Position numbers and translations under genes: made by a program. Of a stretch of 64,000 bases of DNA, positions 24,400 to 37,060 are shown piece by piece; within the stretch, counting starts at the first letter, position 1; each line of letters begins with the position of its first letter. This DNA comes from Lotus japonicus (lineage: Eukaryota > Streptophyta > Magnoliopsida > Fabales > Fabaceae). The notes beneath the pieces were generated by a model. The model did no database searches. It was not told the origin of the DNA and saw only the letters and a list, made by a program, of their open reading frames with translations. Location: the NCBI RefSeq assembly GCF_012489685.1, contig NC_080041.1:108407760-108471759 (forward strand). Direction: 5' to 3'.

Positions 24400-24742
24400 T
24401 CTTTCTTATGTTTCTGTTTCATTGAAGATAATGTTTAAGTAATGCATGTTATTTGTCTGTTATTCTTTAGATTCTTGTTTTAATGTTTGATGTAACTTTT
24501 GTGTATAGAAAGGGTAATTTTGCTGTTGATTATCCGGTGAAGAATGCTTCCTCCTTCCCTGATACTATTTTGGTGGAGGATGGCCCTTCAGAAGTTACTA
24601 ACTTATAACATATGTGAAGTCTAATATATTTTCTGTACTGATTTGAATTATTGGATGTTTGGTTTCTTAAAAAAAAGTTACCTTTTTTTCCGATGTATCA
24701 AAATTTTTTTTTATCTTATATATGTTTATATAATAATGTTGC
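24400..24742 (+). other. flank of the MULE block with one possible orphan exon
   Basis: From 24509, after GTGTATAG, a short open frame reads GNFAVDYPVKNASSFPDT and stops at 24606-24608. Codon use looks gene-like, and the preceding TTTTGTGTATAG could be a splice acceptor. I do not recognise the protein. It may be the last exon of a gene disrupted by transposons. Confidence 0.25.
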
Positions 24743-24908
24743 TTTCACACCTTTTCTTGAGGTGGAAAGAGGTGGAATGGAGAGAGAAATATGAAGAAAA
24801 GAAAAAAGTAAGAGAAAGAAAGTATGAAATGTGATAGAAGATAATTAAGAGGAAAGAGATATAAATAAAAATAAATAAAAATTAAGTGTTTAGAAAATGA
24901 GGTGTGTA
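24743..24908. mobile_element. MITE, TTCACACCT family, copy 1
   Basis: Ends TTTCACACCTTTTCTTG and (reverse) TACACACCTCATTTTC face each other around a purine-rich core. A second copy in the same orientation lies at 57285-57443. Confidence 0.6.
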
Positions 24909-26654
24909 CATATCATTATCGGATCGTTTGTTTATGAAAACTTACTATGACTTTATATTAAATATATAAATATATTGAAGATACGGACGTTTCGTAAAAT
25001 AAAATATTGGAAGATTTGGACAAATGGACTTCCTACAAAATCACACTAACATCACATCAAAAGGATATGCTTTTTGCAGCGGCAGGAGAAAATGTTTGGA
25101 AAGAATTGAGGTGCTCATAGTTTTATTTTATTTTTTTACATCGAAAATATAAATTGTACCATTTATGAGGAATTATGGTTCCTGAACCTTCTCCTTTTTA
25201 ACTCACATGTCCCACAGTTTTTAACACTTGAGCTATCATTCAGAGACTGTTCATAGTTTGATTGGAGAATTTGACATTATAAAATAATAATAAGTAATTA
25301 AGCTAGATACAAATTGGTCATTCATTTTATTTTAAATTGAGTGAAGTACATTTGAATAAAACTAATATAGAAAATTCAATTTAAATATATAAATTTTTAT
25401 TTTCCTCTTGTGAAAAAATATAAATATTTTACAAAATGAGTTATGCTTACAAATAATAATCTACATTTTTTTTGAAAAATAATTTTTTATTTAGATGATA
25501 AGATGAAGTTAGTTATAAAGTATAAAAATATTTATATTTTAGAACTTTACATTTAGAATGATTTTTTTTACTGAATTTTTTTTGCAAAAATTATTTTCTA
25601 AAACAAACCCATCTATATTGACCACACAACTTTTTTTTAATTAAAATAATAGTTTACACCCTAATAACTTGTCATATAAAATTTATTCTAGTGAAATACA
25701 TTTTATATATTTGAAAGGCCTATACATTTCTTAATTATTGTCCATGGGCCCCTTACAGCCACCACTTGAACAGTGTAAACATTCAACAATTAATTAATCA
25801 GGAGCCTAAACATGATGGTATCAATTTAGGTTTGTTAAAGTCAAGTCAAGCAAAGGATTCAAGCAATATAGGAATTGAAGCAAGTATATATTGGGATGGA
25901 TGTGGTTTTAATATATGCTTCTCATTTATTGGTAAAGCGCAAAGATCCTTTACTTAATTTGACAGTGATACATGTTACAATCAACAACAAAATATTAGTG
26001 AAAATCAACTAAGAGACATGGATGTTAGAAGCTAAAAAAAATTGTGATGGAATCTAATAATTGAATGTTGTGTTTACATGAAAAAATTGTGAACTAGATA
26101 TTAGTAGGGGGATCATCCGAATGAAACATTTTTTTTATTTTCAATACATATGTTTTCCATGCAAAATAATTTTATTTGAGTTGAGAATTTTTACATTTTT
26201 CTGTTGTTAGTTCTTGATCCTAATAAGAATTTTTTTCATACCCAAGATTCATTAAGACATTGTCTAAGAAAAATTAAACATGTATCATTAGAATCAACCC
26301 ATAATTATTATTCATCCAATCAAATCTAATAAATTTAGTTATAAAGAATAAAAAATAAATTTAATTGTTTTTGAAAAGCTAAATCATTTCACATCTATAA
26401 CATAAGCCTTGAGATCATTCTCAAGTAGGTTATAAGAAGGAAAATTTTCATAGAGCGTCAACAACAGTCTAAATAACAATTTTACCATCACATCTTTGGT
26501 TTGCTAGAGGAAGTTAGGAAAACAATTTGATTCCCTATAAGTAACTTACCTCAACCCTTAAGAAGTATATGAGGTTCAATATATTAATTCAATAATTTCA
26601 ATGGTCGATTGCATCTATTGTTAATCCATCCAACGATAAGGGTTGAGTTGCTAT
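24909..26654. other. AT-rich spacer
   Basis: Highly AT-rich DNA with no supported gene. The ORF at 25766-25957 has no recognised domain. Confidence 0.4.
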
Positions 26655-26770
26655 AAACAAATGTTAGTTGTTAGTAAGTTAGTACAAATTATCTTTCGTC
26701 AGAGTTTAAACCTTGACCCTTCATCTACAATCACCCTTAGCTCAACCATGTGAGCTACCCATCCCCCCAG
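26655..26770 (-). repeat. SINE, minus-strand copy, decayed
   Basis: Read on the minus strand it has the family features TGGTTGAGCTAAGG, a weakened B box (GGTTTAAACTCTG) and the tail TACTAACAACTAACATTTG. It belongs with the copies at 9071 and 10225. Confidence 0.55.
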
Positions 26771-26814
26771 CTACGAATACCTGAACGATGTTGCACTTAA
26801 TGAAATATAATACA

Positions 26815-27800
26815 AAAAATTGTGCAATTTGCGGCGGTTTTGAACATTCATTTTATACATCAACAACGGTTTGAAGGTTCTGTCGTAATTTTCGTTCGCA
26901 ATTCATATAAAACGGCGATTTAAGGTGAACCTTTGTTGCATCTGTCGTAACACATTGTGGTATAAAACAACGGTTTGGTTTGTATCGTCGTATATGCACA
27001 TCATATAATTTACAAAGTCGTATAAAACGACGGTTTAGCCGCCATAATTCACATGTTCTATAGAAAGTGGCGGCTCAAATCGCCATAATTTGCACTGATG
27101 ATTTTTTTGAATCAAGTAGGATGAACAAGGGCTTGGTGGTGGTTGAGCGTACGTTGGAGTGGGTGGAAGTCGTTGAACATCCAATTCACTGATGATACTG
27201 ATGATACATTGGCCGAACAAGGGCGATGCGAGAGAGTTGTTAGGGTCAATCCTCTCGATGACGGTGGTGGAGGAAGCAGTTAGGGTTACACTCGATCCTC
27301 TCGACGACAGTGGTGGATGAATGGGTTAGGGTAACACTCGATCCTATCGATGACGGTGGAGGAAGCGGTTAGGGTCACACTCAATCCTCTCGACGGCGGT
27401 GGAGGAAGCAGTTAAGGTCACTCAATCCTCTCGACGATGACGATGGAGGAAACAGTTTGAGTCACACCCGATCCTCTCGACGACATCTATGGAGGAAGCG
27501 ATTAGGGTCGCACTCAATTCCCTTGTCGTACGACGTCGATGGAGTAAGCGGTGCTTTCCCTTGAGAGTTTTAGAATAGCAAAGAACAAATGATAGTGAAA
27601 AAATTTGAATCACGAGTAAGATTTCAGATCCTGCAAGTTTTGAAACGAAGATTAAAGTGTCAAGAGTAAAATGTGGGGTTAAACCGCCACAATTAGCAAT
27701 AAAATCACCACATAATTTTTTCCATAACGCCGATCAACTAAAATTGCCATACTTTTCATTGAAAATGGCGGTTGCTACAAACATCGCAAATTAAACATTT
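26815..27800. mobile_element. TIR-type element rich in GGCGGTT motifs (CACTA- or MULE-like)
   Basis: The left side has AATTTGCGGCGGTTTTGAAC and the right side, reversed, TTAATTTGCGATGTTTG. Many internal CGGCGGTTT, ACGACGGTTT and CCGCCATAATT motifs lie near both ends, as in subterminal repeats. The centre is a minisatellite. No transposase or clear TSD was seen. Confidence 0.4.
27237..27560. repeat. minisatellite, unit about 45-60 bp, six to seven copies
   Basis: Each unit carries GTTAGGGT.ACACTC followed by GATCCTCTCGACGAC and GGTGGAGGAAGC with small changes. Copies lie head to tail. Confidence 0.75.
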
Positions 27801-28036
27801 TCCTACGGATGTGTGTGTGTGTATGTATATATATTCAGAAAATCATAAAATTATGGTCGGTTACCCAATTTTCATAATGGGTGGCGATCGACCAAGATTA
27901 ACACATTTTGACGGAAAATTTGGCCAAAAGGTGGTTGTGTCTCCTAAATTCCATGTAAAAACGAGAATAGATAATGACTACAATATTTTTCAAAGATTTG
28001 GGAAAATTAATCAAGAAATATGGCCTTGCTCCCTTC

Positions 28037-28918
28037 CAGGGACGGACCCACGTGTAGGCAGCCACACCACATATTTTGAGTTTTTTTTAATATCGTATAT
28101 AGCGGCGGTTCGGGATCAGCCGCTAAAATTTTTGTGTTAATGTATGGCGACGGTCGAAAGCGCCGCCATAGCTTACTAAGTAAAAAATCAAAATTCACGT
28201 TTAACATCAAATTAGAATGCGGTATTTCTTTCTTTCTTTCTCCCATTGCTGCTTTCGGCATTCATCAACTTAAAACCCTTTTCCCAAAAAATTGAAAACC
28301 AACCAATCTTCACCTTCCTAAATTTCTCATCGCATGGAAAACCCTGATCACCGCACCAGTCAACCACAATTCAAGAGAGAATTCAATTGATTCATTGTCT
28401 CTCAGGTAAATCAACGTCGTAATTCACCTTACTACGCTACACACAATTCATGTTGGATGATCTTTTCCTATTTCTATTTTTTTTAATTTCAATTTTCAAA
28501 GATTTTTTTTGGTATATGAACTTGTTCTACGTGTTGAGTTGGATCGATTTTCTGGGTGAGAATTTTTGCTTGTGAACTCAGCAGATATGAGTTCTTTGAT
28601 GGAACCATGTTGGGTTTGGAGCTACCTCCATTTGTTTTTGCTGATGAGTTTTCCTGTTTTGATTGTTGATTCGTGCCTGCAAATTTTGGAATGTTAAATT
28701 AGCAGCATTGTAATGTTTTCTCCCAAAGAAGCAAAATTTGTCATTTTTACTGCGCAAACTAGTCTTAACTTTTCATGGTTGAATAAACTTTTGTGCTTTT
28801 CATGTGAGATTATAGCTACTTCTTGCTTGCTACCTAATATAATTTCTACTTTATATTTTAGTTTATAATATCTCTTATGTTTAGCCACATCAATATATAA
28901 TGTCTGGATCCACCCCTA
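28037..28918. mobile_element. hAT-type element with perfect 8-bp TSD and gene-like interior
   Basis: CTCCCTTC at 28029-28036 is repeated at 28919-28926. TIRs are CAGGGACGGACCCACG and, reversed, TAGGGGTGGATCCAGAC. The interior has GCGGCGGTT motifs (28098-28170) and then a stretch (about 28220-28410) resembling a plant 5' leader. That stretch has TTCTTTCTTTCTCCC, a short ATG ORF at 28334 (MENPDHRTSQPQFKREFN), and CAG followed by GTAAATCAACG, which looks like a donor. There is no transposase. Confidence 0.7.
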
Positions 28919-29049
28919 CTCCCTTCCATAGTTGGAAACCAGTGAGTTGCTGGCTTGCTGCCATACGTGGAGGTAACGAGGGAGACAACATGTTCTGGAG
29001 ATTGTTTATTCATATAGAGTAACATTTTTTATTTAAATTTTCCTAAATA

Positions 29050-29730
29050 TCCATTTCCAATGAGATGGCCAAGTGCCACAAAATTACTGCTTTCTCCCCT
29101 AGCTATCACAAGCGCTAGTCACGCAATTAATGGAAACACCAGCTAAGCTAATGGTCCTTAACTTTATCCATCACAGATCAAACCACCACGACTAGATGCG
29201 GGCGAGTAAGCCCCCTCCTAGCAAGCCAATCTGCAACATCAATCCCTTCCCGACGGTCCTCCAATTCATGTCAAGCAGGTCTCAAATGTCACGAAGAATG
29301 TGACCATCCACATGAACTCTTAGGCTCATACCATCCTCCAGAACTGAAGCTAACTCAGCGCAGCCTATCACACAAAATAACTGCATGAACCCACGGTTCT
29401 ATTCGAGGCACAACCCCTGACGCAGCGCTAGCGCCTCTGCTAAGAACGAGCTCCCCTCAACCTCATGGCCTGTAAAGCCCACCAAGAAGTTCCCAAGCAC
29501 ATCACAGATCAAACCACCACCTCCCATATAACTATCTCGCTCCTTGAAGCTACCATCCGTGTTCAACTTCACGAAGCTTTCCGGCGGAGGAGTCCATCGA
29601 TGACTAAGCATAGAAGTCCCCTCCATGTACCGTAGAAGCTGCAGGAACCTCGCAAAATCGTCATAGACGTGGTAAATGCTATGCCACACCACCTGCAAAG
29701 ACCAAGGACGCTCGTCGAAGATCATGCTGT
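29050..29730 (-). pseudogene. LINE RNase H fragment C
   Basis: The minus-strand frame reads WTPPPESFVKLNTDGSFKER, GGGLICDVLGNFLVGF and EALALRQGLCLE, the start of a plant LINE RNase H. Beyond about 29400 it breaks into several frames (VHVDGHILRD, DWLARRG). The end points are approximate and no TSD was found. Confidence 0.65.
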
Positions 29731-30476
29731 TCTGCCATCGCCAAACACCCTAAAGGCCAGCCACGAATTTCAGAGCGTGTCGGCGCAAGTATGCTGCTTT
29801 TACTTTTTCTTTTATTCTACATTATTTTTATTTTCATTCAATTAACTTATAAATTATCTCATTTCTCTCTTATAATCTTTCCTCTTGTATTCTTTCATTT
29901 TATATTATTTCCTCTCATTTTCATCCATACACATCCAAACAGAATATAATAGTCCAATATACAGACGTTTTTAGTGTAATTAATTTGAAGTCATAATTAC
30001 ATGACCACGAAGTACGCATGTATTTGCTAGAGTAATTAGCTAGCTACGTTAGTGTTTTGACCGGCCCAAATGATCGCTTGTTTCATTATCGTCCTAGTCA
30101 GTCTGAATAGCTCTCAACAAAGTGATGAACACCGGGTAGGTCGGTCAAGAAGACCAAAATAAAATCTTATCTCATTCAACCAATTAGCTGATCAAACAAA
30201 TGTTTTTTCAAACAATAGAAATCCATCCATGTAAATGGGGATAAATTTGTACGTTATAGTTTTCAAAATACAAGAAACCCAAAATGGCACCTCTGTAGGG
30301 AGTTTTCTTTCGCCAAGCTATCAACTAATTAAGGGATTAGCATGCCTATAAACATGACAAACATTACAACAAATTCTATAAAGGTGTTAGATTGAATGAT
30401 TCAGAAGTTCCACACATTTCTCATTACTCATAACAAACTCTATAAATACAGCTAGTTTAATCCTTCTATAACTTAA
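29731..30476. other. spacer without recognised features
   Basis: AT-rich, with a pyrimidine-rich stretch at 29800-29930. No gene was seen. Confidence 0.35.
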
Positions 30477-31627
30477 TTAACATTAGAGTTAAATAAGCTT
30501 TTGGTCCTTGTATAATAGTTAAAGTTTGAAAAATTTCCTTCGTTAAAGTAAAGGTTGGATTAAGTCCCTAATTTTTGGAAAACTACCCAATTTTAGTCCC
30601 TACCAAAGGTAGTAGTCCGGTGACTTTGGAAAGTGGTCTCGCTGGAGTGATGTAGCAGTGACAGGTGTTAAACGAAGCTTCTGTGGAATTTTTAATTTAA
30701 TTTTTAATCATTTTTCTACTTGTACAATCATCAATCAAATTAAATAAAATCTATTAATTACAAAGTATCATAGTTAAGAAAAAAAATGTTTAATCATCAT
30801 CTTCATCTCTTCCTTTTCATCTTCATCATAGAACCTCTGATAGGGACTTGGATGAGGCCCGCCTACCTTCTCCACCAACTCTGTAGATGGAACCTTCTTA
30901 GAGCCACCCCAGATGGAATCTCAAATCAGATATTTGTTTAAAGGGAACAAAGGTCGTCTGCCAAGTCTTATTGCGTAGGCTTGACGTTATCTTTCCAAAA
31001 GGAAGTAACAACCGAGGCACCAACACATATCAAGGTTTAGATCGAAGCTCAAACATAGATAGAGGATCAAACACTGCTTCCCCAACTTCCTCATAAATTT
31101 GCATAGGTCATGTGATTCAACACTCAAACGACACACACAAGTGAATTTCGTCCAAGGATGATATGCATGAGAGAAAGAAGGGGTGGTAGTGTCAGTGTGG
31201 ATGAGATGCATGAGAGAAAGGAGGGGTGGTGGTATCGGCGATTGAAGAACTAAAAAAAAAACTCTACACTTGCTTCTATTATGAGATTTAGGTTATTGGG
31301 TTTAAGAGAAAAGAGGGAAATGAGGAAGAAAAGGAGGGAGGAAAAGGAGAGAGCGAAGATGGGAGCTGTGATGAAGAAGAAGGGATGAAGAGAAAAAGGA
31401 GGGGGCAAGAGGTTTTTTTTTCTAGCTCTTTATGAGAGAATTTTTCTCATGTTTCTTATGAAATTCAATAAATCTCTTTTATTTTCTAAACAAAAGTTTG
31501 TGAGTTAGTTAATTTGAGGTTAGGTATTAATGGGGTAATTTGATGTGAAAAAGATGAAATTTAAAGAAAAAGAAAACAAATATTCCACATCATCCTTATT
31601 TAAAATGTGACAGTTCCACATAAGCGC

Positions 31628-31833
31628 TATAAGTGTATATGATATGAAAATATCGAGTTAGTGTAATAGTTGTGAGCAGTGCCAGCTGGACACATGGCAG
31701 TTATGACAGCTATGAATCTGTTAGGATTCAGTTAGGATTAGAAGCTTGCTTTGCAAGCTAGGTACACATATATAAGGAGAGCTTCTCCACTGTAACTGAT
31801 TAAGCAATACAATTCAGTTTCTGTTTCTCTCTC

Positions 31834-31867
<34 letters not shown>

Positions 31868-31890
31868 CCCGATTCCAGATTCTTCTATCA
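31628..31890 (+). repeat. 5' LTR of the copia element
   Basis: 263 bp with ATATATAAGGAGAG as likely TATA region and a (CT)n run near the end (about 31836-31864). Confidence 0.92.
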
Positions 31891-31902
31891 TGGTATCAGA
31901 GC
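31891..31902 (+). other. primer-binding site
   Basis: TGGTATCAGAGC directly follows the LTR and is complementary to the 3' end of plant initiator tRNA-Met. Confidence 0.9.
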
Positions 31903-31918
31903 TTGAAGATCCAGATCC

Positions 31919-33016
31919 ATGGCAGAAACATCATCTTCCTCACTTCTCTCTTCTTCTGCACATGAGAAACCTCTTTCTTATGCAATCATCAAACTTGATG
32001 ATACAAATTTCTATTCGTGGAAGCAACTTGTTGAAGGAGTGATCAGATCTCACAAATTGCAGAAGTTTGTGCAAAATCCACCACAGATTCCAGTTCGTTT
32101 TCTCACTGCAGAAGATCAAGTAGCAGAGAATGAAAATCCAGCATATACTGAGTGGGAACAACAAGATTCAACTCTCTTCTCGTGGTTGCTTTCTACTTTG
32201 TCACCATCTCTACTGCCTACTGTGATTCAGTGCAGGCATTCATGGCAGATTTGGGAAGAGGTTCACACCTTCTTCAATGCTCGTCTCAGAGCACAATCTG
32301 CACAGTTGCGGTCAGAACTGAAGATTGTTTCGAAGGGAACCAAGACTGCATCAGATTATCTGAAGCAGATCAAGACTCTTGTGAACACGCTTTCCTCCAT
32401 AGGAGAGCCTGTTCAATTTCGTGATCAACTTGAAGCCATCTTTGATGGACTTCCTGATGAATATAACGCTCTTATGACGGTGGTTTACAGTCGTGACTCC
32501 TGTTTCACGATTTCAGAGGTGGAAGCTATGATAATCGCTCATGAGGCTCGCTTGGAGAGGATGAAGAAGAAGCAACTTTCTGAATCCACTGCTTCTGCAT
32601 TCATCGCTCAAGTTGTGCCTTCCGTTCTAACGCCTCAGCAATCGCAAACTTCTTCTCAGTGGTCTCAGCCACCGCCGTCGACCACCGCTCCACCACCCGC
32701 TCCACCACCGTCGGTGTGGACACCGCCTACTGGCGCGACATCAGACGCGCAAACCAAGGATGCTAGTGAGCGTAATGATGGCGGTTATACTGGAAGCTAT
32801 GGGCGCGGGCGTGGTCGCGGGCGCAGTAATCTCCAGTGTTCCTACTGCAACAAGTTTGGCCATGATCTAGCTTCATGCTGGTCGAAACCAGCTTCAATTC
32901 CTAATTCGCCGTCAAATTCAATTCCTGGTTATCTCAATTCTGGCATTTTATCCTCTGGTTCGAATTTAGGGTTCCAGCCACTCAATTTGGGGCTTTTGGC
33001 TCTTATCCCAATTTAG
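31919..33016 (+). pseudogene. copia gag with zinc knuckle, frame-disrupted at the 3' end
   Basis: 365 codons. Residues of about 20-240 have the retrotransposon gag (UBN2-type) pattern: YAIIKLDDTNFYSWKQ and LFSWLLSTLSPSLLP. A CCHC knuckle CSYCNKFGHDLASC follows an RGRGRGR stretch. The reading then slips: around 32960-33000 the frame that continues into protease is the other one, so a one-base indel separates gag from pol here. Some copia elements are single-frame, so the shift may be a lesion and not a programmed event. Confidence 0.85.
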
Positions 33017-33017
33017 G

Positions 33018-36000
33018 GATTCCTGGCTCTCAAATTGGGGGTTTTGGACCATACACTGCTATGGGAGCTTCAATGTCTGGAATTGTTCCACAGTGGCCCC
33101 AACCTTGGTGTGCTCCTTCACCAATTGGAATGCCTTCTTCACCAGGTTCATGGAATCATCATGTTGCTACCAGTTCTGGGTTTCCTTTCCAATATCCTGG
33201 TTTCAGACCTTCCTTCTACAATCAACATGCTTCACCAGCAGCATCACAACCTACACCAAGGCCACCAGCTGCATCATCTCCACGATTACTTGGAGCTGCT
33301 CCACAGGCCATGATGGCTACTGTTCCAGCACAAGCACCTTCAACTTCGGCATCTTCTGTGCAGTGGTTCCCAGATTCAGGTGCAACTCACCATGTGACCA
33401 ACAATTCAGCAGTTCTTGTGGATAACATTCCAATGAGTGCACCAGATCAGATCTACATGGGGAATGGACAAGGATTGCCCATCCAATCCATAGGTTCTGC
33501 CTCTCTAACCTCTGTTTTTAATCCTAAGGCTGTTCTAGTTCTTTGAAATCTTCTTCTTGTCCCTGCTATTACCAAAAATTTAGTTTCTGTTAGTTGATTT
33601 GCTAAGGATAATAATGTGTTTTTCTCTTTTCATGCCAATTATTGCTGCGTTCGTCATCAGGACACATCTGAGCTCTTACTCATGGGCAGTGTGGGGGAGG
33701 ATGGCCTTTACTCCTTTGATGGCCCTCTTACTCAAGCTGCCTTGTTGTCTTCTCAAAGTTCTCTCACCAAGTCTGCTTCTGCAAATTTTCATCAGGCTGT
33801 TTTAGCTACTAGTGCTAGTTCTTCTTCTAATTCTTCTGTTCTACAGTCTAGTAATAAGGAAAATGATTCCTGTATTAGTGGCAGTAGTAATAGTAATTCC
33901 TTGTATGATTTGTGGCATTATAGGATGGGTCATCCCCATCATGAATCTCTTAAACAAGCTTTGTCCCTTTGTAATATACCAGTACCAAGTAATAAAAGCA
34001 TATTTTCTTTTTGTAAGGCATGTTGTCTAGGTAAATCTCACAGATTACCTTCTACTGTTTCTACTACCACTTATTCACTGCCTTTTGAATTAGTGTTTGC
34101 TGACCTATGGGGACCATCTCCTCAGGAATCCTCATGTGGTTTTTCATATTTCCTTACTTGTGTGGATGCTTTTACTAGATTCACCTGGATATTTCCTTTG
34201 AAAAAGAAGTCAGATACCACTGCTACTTTCCTTAATTTTCATGCTATGATTGAGTTGTAGTTTGGTCACAAACTTAAAAGTGTCCAAATAGATGGAGGTA
34301 CTGAATTTAAGCCTTTGACTTCTATTTTTGCTCAAAAAGGCATTGTTCATAGACTGACCTGTCCTCATACACACCATCAAAATGGTAGTGTAGAAAGGAA
34401 ACACAGGCACATAGTTGAAACTGGCCTTACTTTGCTTTCCCATGCTAAGATTCCTCTCTCCTATTAGGATCATGCTTTTCTCACAGCCACTTATCTCATT
34501 AATCGAATGCCTACTGCTGCTCTACAGGGTCATAGCCCTTATTCTAGGTTGTATGGACAGACACCAGATTATTCTAGTCTTAAAATCTTTGGTTCTGCAT
34601 GTTTTCCATTTTTGAGACCTTATAACTCTAATAAGTTGTCTCTTCATTCAAAGGAGTGTGTTTTCTTAGGCTATTCTTCTAGTCATAAAGGATATAAATG
34701 TATGGATTCCACTGGTAGAATTTATGTTTCTAGGGATGTCTTGTTTCATGAGCACAGGTTTCCTTTTCCAGAACTGTTTCCAGAAGAATCCTCTTCTTCA
34801 TCCCTTTCAGATTTGTATAGTCCCTCCTCACAAATTCCTCTTGTCAATCCAGTTCAAGTTGTGCCTACATCTCCAACAGTTTCTGATTCAGAAACTCCAC
34901 AAACACATATTTCTCATGTTCATTCCTCACCTGATCATGGGTCAAGGCATCACCACCAAGAGCATTCTTCTTCAACTGCTTCAGTTTCAGTTCAGTCACT
35001 GCCAGATAATGCCTCAGCTCATTCCTCAAAGACTGCTTCAGTACAGACTATGCCAGAAAGTGCTTCAGCACATTCCTCTGCAGCTGCTCCTGTTCTTAGC
35101 CTAGTTTCTGTAGCAGCACCTGCCTCTGCAGATCAACCTCCTCAAAACACACATGCCATGCAAACCAGATCCAAATCTGTAATAGTAAAGCCTAGGCTTC
35201 AGCCTACCTTGCTTATGACACACATAGAACCTACAACAGTGAGACAAGCACTTAAGGATGCTAAATGGTACAAAGCAATGCAAGAGGAGTATAGTGCTCT
35301 CATGCACAATGGAACTTGGTCCTTGGTTTCTTTACCACCCAACAGAAATGCAGTGGGATGCAAATGGATATTTAGAATAAAGGAGAATCCTGATGGCACA
35401 ATCAACAAATACAAGGCCAGGCTTGTAGCAAAGGGATATAGTCAAGTCCAAGGGTTTGACTATTCAAAAACTTTTTCTCCTGTGATTAAACCTATAACTG
35501 TGAGACTTATTCTGTCTTTGGCAATCTCTAAGGGTTGGGCACTCCAGCAACTAGATGTGAACAATGCTTTTCTAAATGGGGTTTTAGAGGAGGAGGTTTA
35601 CATGTCTCAACCACCTGGTTTTGAACAAGGTGATAAGTCCATGGTTTGCAAGCTTCACAAAGCTTTGTATGGTCTGAAGCAAGCCCCGAGGGCTTGGTTC
35701 CAAAGGCTCAAAGAGGCTCTCTTGCAATATGGTTTCACTGCCAGCAAGTGTGATCCTTCTCTTTTCACCTGTACAACTCCACAAGGTTGCATTTATATGC
35801 TTATCTACGTAGATGATATCATTCTTACTGGTCCCTCCATGCCTCTCATTCAGCAGCTCATCACCAAGCTTCACTCTACTTTTGCTCTCAAACAACTAGG
35901 GCAGTTAGACTATTTTTTGGGTGTTCAAGTTTCTCATCTATCTAATGGAAATCTGTTCCTTAATCAGTCAAAGTACATCAGTGATTTGTTGATCAAAGCT

Positions 36001-36795
36001 GGCATGGCAGATGCAGTGGGCATCTCTACACCTATGCAACATGGTTGCAAGTTGTCTAAACATGGGGGCACTATTATGACTGATTCTTCTCTCTACAGAA
36101 GTGTTGTGGGGGCACTTCAATATGCTACCATTACCAGACCTGAGATATCATTTGCAGTTAATAAAGTGTGTCAATTTATGGCTGACCCTCATGAAGAGCA
36201 TTGGAAGGCTGTCAAGCGCATCCTCAGATATTTGAAAGGGACTATTACTCATGGTCTGCTGCTCCAACCTTGTAATTTGGCTCAGCTTCTTCCCCTTGTA
36301 GTCTACTGTGATGCAGATTGGGGTGCTGACCCTGATGATATAAGATCAACTTCTGGTTCGTGTGTTTTTCTTGGCTGCAACTTGATCTCTTGGACAGCCA
36401 AGAAGCAAACTCTAGTGGCCAGATCAAGTACTGAAGCTGAATACAGGAGTTTAGCCAACACCACAGCTGAGCTTTTATGGGTCCAATCACTGCTCACTGA
36501 GTTAAACATTCCCTTTCAAGTTCCTACAGTTCTATGTGATAATATGAGCACTGTTCTGCTTACTCATAACCCTATTCTCCACACCAGAACAAAACACATG
36601 GAGATGGACATATTTTTTGTTCGAGAGAAGGTGCAGAATAAGAGTTTGGTGGTGCATCATGTGTCCTCAGAGCATCAAAGAGTTGACATCCTCACTAAAG
36701 CTTTGTCTCCAACTAGGTTTCTATTTTTAAGGGACAAACTAAATGTGGTTGACAAGCTGAAGCTTGTCCCACCTTCAGTTTGCGGGGGTGTATAA
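33018..36795 (+). pseudogene. copia pol: protease, integrase, reverse transcriptase, RNase H, with four in-frame stops
   Basis: One frame runs through with stops at 33544-33546 (TGA), 33595-33597 (TGA), 34258-34260 (TAG) and 34465-34467 (TAG). Protease has DSGATHHVT near 33375. The pre-integrase zinc region has LWHYRMGHPHHESL and CKACCLGKSHR, and the integrase core VFADLWGPSP follows. Reverse transcriptase begins near WKAMQEE-like KWYKAMQEEY and has LDVNNAFLNG and YVDD (35806-35817). RNase H has YCDADWGADPDDIRSTSG and SSTEAEYRSL. Two of the stops lie in or beside integrase, so integrase cannot be made from this copy. Reverse transcriptase and RNase H remain open (34507-36795). Confidence 0.92.
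36777..36790 (+). other. polypurine tract
   Basis: The G-rich GCGGGGGTG region ends directly at the 3' LTR and would prime plus-strand synthesis. Confidence 0.65.
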
Positions 36796-36996
36796 GTGTA
36801 TATGATATGAAAATATCGAGTTAGTGTAATAGTTGTGAGCAGTGCCAGCTGGACACATGGCAGTTATGACAGCTATGGATCTGTTAGGATTCAGTTAGGA
36901 TTAGAAGCTTGCTTTGCAAGCTAGGTACACATATATAAGGAGAGCTTCTCCACTGTAACTGATTAAGCAATACAATTCAGTTTCTGTTTCTCTCTC

Positions 36997-37060
<64 letters not shown>

